NCBI GenBank assembly: GCA_946886925.1
Contig: CAMPJQ010000116.1
Span: forward strand, 1-7,630
DNA length: 7,630 nt
Reading direction: 5' to 3'
Origin: an uncultured Terrimonas sp.
GTDB lineage: Bacteria > Bacteroidota > Bacteroidia > Chitinophagales > Chitinophagaceae
The notes beneath the pieces were generated by a model. It saw only the letters and a program-made list of their open reading frames with translations, ran no database searches and was not told the DNA's origin. Position 1 is the stretch's first letter. Each line of letters begins with the position of its first letter. Below are positions 6,559 through 7,630 of the stretch, piece after piece. The position numbers and the translations under genes are program-made.

Positions 6559-6688
6559 TTTGGGGTGGGTGTATTTCAATTCTTCGCAGGCGGGTATCGC
6601 CACCCGCCTATAGAGCCCGCTACCGGTCGGTGTCTCACCGACCGGTACGTTGTGGATGAGCGAAAAATTGAAATACACCGTTTGGGGT
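6559..6688. mobile_element. 114-bp palindromic MITE/REP-like element with 8-bp flanking direct repeats
   Basis: Direct repeats TTTGGGGT at 6559-6566 and 6681-6688 bracket bases 6567-6680. The ends are a 14-bp perfect inverted repeat, GGTGTATTTCAATT (6568-6581) with its complement at 6666-6679, extended inward by TTCGC (6583-6587) with GCGAA (6660-6664) after one mismatch. Inside are two GC-rich hairpins: AGGCGGGT (6588-6595) with ACCCGCCT (6602-6609), and TACCGGTCGGTG (6621-6632) with CACCGACCGGTA (6636-6647) around a TCT loop. The whole folds as a three-way junction. It encodes no transposase. The ends and the direct repeats fit a non-autonomous insertion; a REP-like element moved by a RAYT-type enzyme or a structured RNA are alternatives. 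It sits in the divergent gap upstream of both flanking genes. Confidence 0.68.
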
Positions 6689-6817
6689 CGTATCCAAACC
6701 AATTTATAATTCTTTAAACATATGACCACTTTGTGGCCAGTGGATGCTTTCCCGTTGCCTTTTTGCATACGCATCCTGCATGGTTTATTAACTAAAAAAA
6801 TATACTATTTTGCAGTT

Positions 6818-7078
6818 ATGGAAACCATATTCGATTTTAATCCTTCGCCTGATGAACTTTCGGTCATGCACATGACCTATAAAACATTGGATAAGAATAA
6901 ATACGCGGAAGACCTCGAACAGCGGGCCCGGCTTTTTGATACTTCTCCTGATTATGAAAGGGTTTCCGATTTGCAGGAACTTGCCAGGATCAGGGGCAAC
7001 GATGCAGCGTTCAGCAAATTTACCCGCATGCTTGAACAGGATATGGGAGATATTCACGACAGGTTGCTCAACGAATAA
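6818..7078 (+). CDS. small hypothetical protein
   Basis: I do not recognise this 86-residue protein. It starts METIFDFNPSPDELSVMHMTY and continues as charged, probably helical sequence (KYAEDLEQRARLFDTSPDYERVSDLQELARIRGNDAAFSKFTRMLEQD), with no signal, membrane segment or cysteine. The reading frame extends upstream to an ATG at 6722, but that part is low-quality sequence (PFCIRILHGLL), while ATG 6818 begins the protein-like part and follows an AT-rich stretch with TATTTTG at 6806-6812. It stands alone, divergent from the SRPBCC gene and convergent with the sialidase. After its TAA the +1 frame reads on as NNNDAEPPFQNEQQLPEEEMHHQ, so a frameshifted longer tail is possible. Codon pattern and composition make a real gene likely, but not certain. 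Confidence 0.66.
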   Translation: METIFDFNPSPDELSVMHMTYKTLDKNKYAEDLEQRARLFDTSPDYERVSDLQELARIRGNDAAFSKFTRMLEQDMGDIHDRLLNE

Positions 7079-7138
7079 TAATGATGCTGAGCCTCCGTTT
7101 CAAAATGAACAACAACTGCCGGAAGAAGAAATGCACCA

Positions 7139-7630
7139 TCAATTTTTCTCAAAACTACCCAATGCTATTTCCTCAAACACAATGCCTTCGTACGGATTTT
7201 TATTACCGGCTTCATACAGGCAACCCAGGTTTCCGTTGGGCAATTGTACCAGGTTGGAATAGGCTGATGGACCGGCATGCAATAGTTTTTTCAGCGTCCA
7301 TGTCTTTCCTTTATTATAGCTGATCTTAACGGTCATGGCTACCCGTGAGCCTGTATTTGCAGGATTGGAAAATGCAAGGAATGGTTTCTTACCGGGGTGA
7401 GCATACCACAAGAGGCTGCCCTGGCATACAGGTTCCGTAAGTGCAGTATCGGTTTTGGGTACAGACCAGCTTTCTCCCCCATCCTTACTGATAGAAACTT
7501 TACGATGCCTTGTTGGGCCATAGTTTCGCATGTTCAGCATCAGGTTTCCGTTGGGCATTTCGGCTACGGTACACTCGTTAACCATATCCTCTGGCGTTGT
7601 GCCGCCCAGTGCCCAGGTGCTTCCTCCATC
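7139..7630 (-). CDS. exo-alpha-sialidase, GH33 (N-terminal part off the right edge)
   Basis: Sialidases cleave terminal sialic acids from glycans. The frame is open through base 7630 and ends in TGA at 7141-7139, giving the last 163 residues. Numbering from the edge, it shows three Asp-box motifs: DGGSTW (1-6), SKDGGESW (48-55) and SYNKGKTW (104-111). The catalytic residues expected in this half are present: E19 in VNECTVAE, R35 in NMRNY (16 residues later, as from memory in clostridial NanI), R96 in GSRVAM, and the nucleophile Y139 in GCLYEAG. The first arginine of the triad and the acid Asp should lie outside the window. The protein is probably secreted or surface bound, but its signal is not visible. 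No other sialic acid genes lie in the window. A near relative with another glycan substrate is possible but less likely. Confidence 0.92.
   Translation of the reverse strand, partial: DGGSTWALGGTTPEDMVNECTVAEMPNGNLMLNMRNYGPTRHRKVSISKDGGESWSVPKTDTALTEPVCQGSLLWYAHPGKKPFLAFSNPANTGSRVAMTVKISYNKGKTWTLKKLLHAGPSAYSNLVQLPNGNLGCLYEAGNKNPYEGIVFEEIALGSFEKN

Larger units (their letters stand above)
6492..6817. other. 326-base divergent intergenic region
   Basis: This gap separates the minus-strand SRPBCC gene from the small plus-strand gene. It holds the -7 box of the SRPBCC gene near its left end and the palindromic element at 6559-6688. Right of the element, the segment 6689-6817 shows only an AT-rich stretch before the small gene, with TATTTTG at 6806-6812 as a poor -7 match. 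The nonamer CAATTTATA occurs at 6521-6529 and 6700-6708 outside the element. Confidence 0.6.

Noticed and set aside
6478..6774. 98-codon minus-strand open frame
   Set aside because: It runs through the palindromic element, the SRPBCC promoter box and the start of the SRPBCC gene in another frame, and its translation is explained by the inverted repeats.
6722..6817. Upstream extension of the small plus-strand gene to ATG 6722
   Set aside because: The added 32 residues are not protein-like and cover the likely promoter region; ATG 6818 is a better start.

Overview
The window looks like chromosomal DNA of a Bacteroidota bacterium, most likely Chitinophagaceae or a close relative. Three things point there. 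Several promoters match the Bacteroidota pattern (TTTG or TTG, about 19 bases, TAnnTTTG). Shine-Dalgarno sequences are weak. The proteins have a typical Bacteroidota flavour: a PQQ-type dehydrogenase with an embedded cytochrome c, a YVTN propeller, an AHSA1-type SRPBCC protein and a GH33 sialidase. The species assignment is inference.

Layout. Bases 1-915 (minus) hold the first 305 residues of an exported YVTN beta-propeller protein that runs off the left edge. A 506-base gap follows, with an imperfect inverted repeat but no gene. Bases 1422-3593 (minus) encode a quinoprotein dehydrogenase related to membrane glucose dehydrogenase, with a c-type cytochrome domain inserted in the propeller. Upstream of it, on the same strand, is a ribokinase (3696-4637) whose stop codon lies inside a heptanucleotide tandem repeat. 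Next comes a plus-strand tRNA-Gln(CTG) (4797-4867) with a near-perfect promoter. Facing it is a minus-strand YefM-YoeB toxin-antitoxin operon (4954-5456). It has intact catalytic residues, a paired TGTACA operator and a promoter so close to the antitoxin ATG that the mRNA may be leaderless.

Further right on the minus strand, an uncharacterised helical protein (5614-6105) lies just behind an SRPBCC/AHSA1 protein (6114-6491) that must start at TTG. The divergent gap to the next gene carries a 114-bp triple-stem palindromic element with 14-bp perfect terminal inverted repeats flanked by 8-bp direct repeats, resembling a MITE or REP-like insertion. A small unknown plus-strand gene (6818-7078) follows. 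The right edge (7139-7630, minus) is the C-terminal part of a sialidase with its recognisable catalytic residues in this part intact.

The genes do not form one pathway. The propeller protein, dehydrogenase, ribokinase and sialidase fit extracytoplasmic and cytoplasmic sugar use. The toxin-antitoxin pair, palindromic element and tandem repeat are the accessory parts. I do not see a clearly new multi-gene system. The most notable signals are the MITE-like element and the toxin-antitoxin control region.
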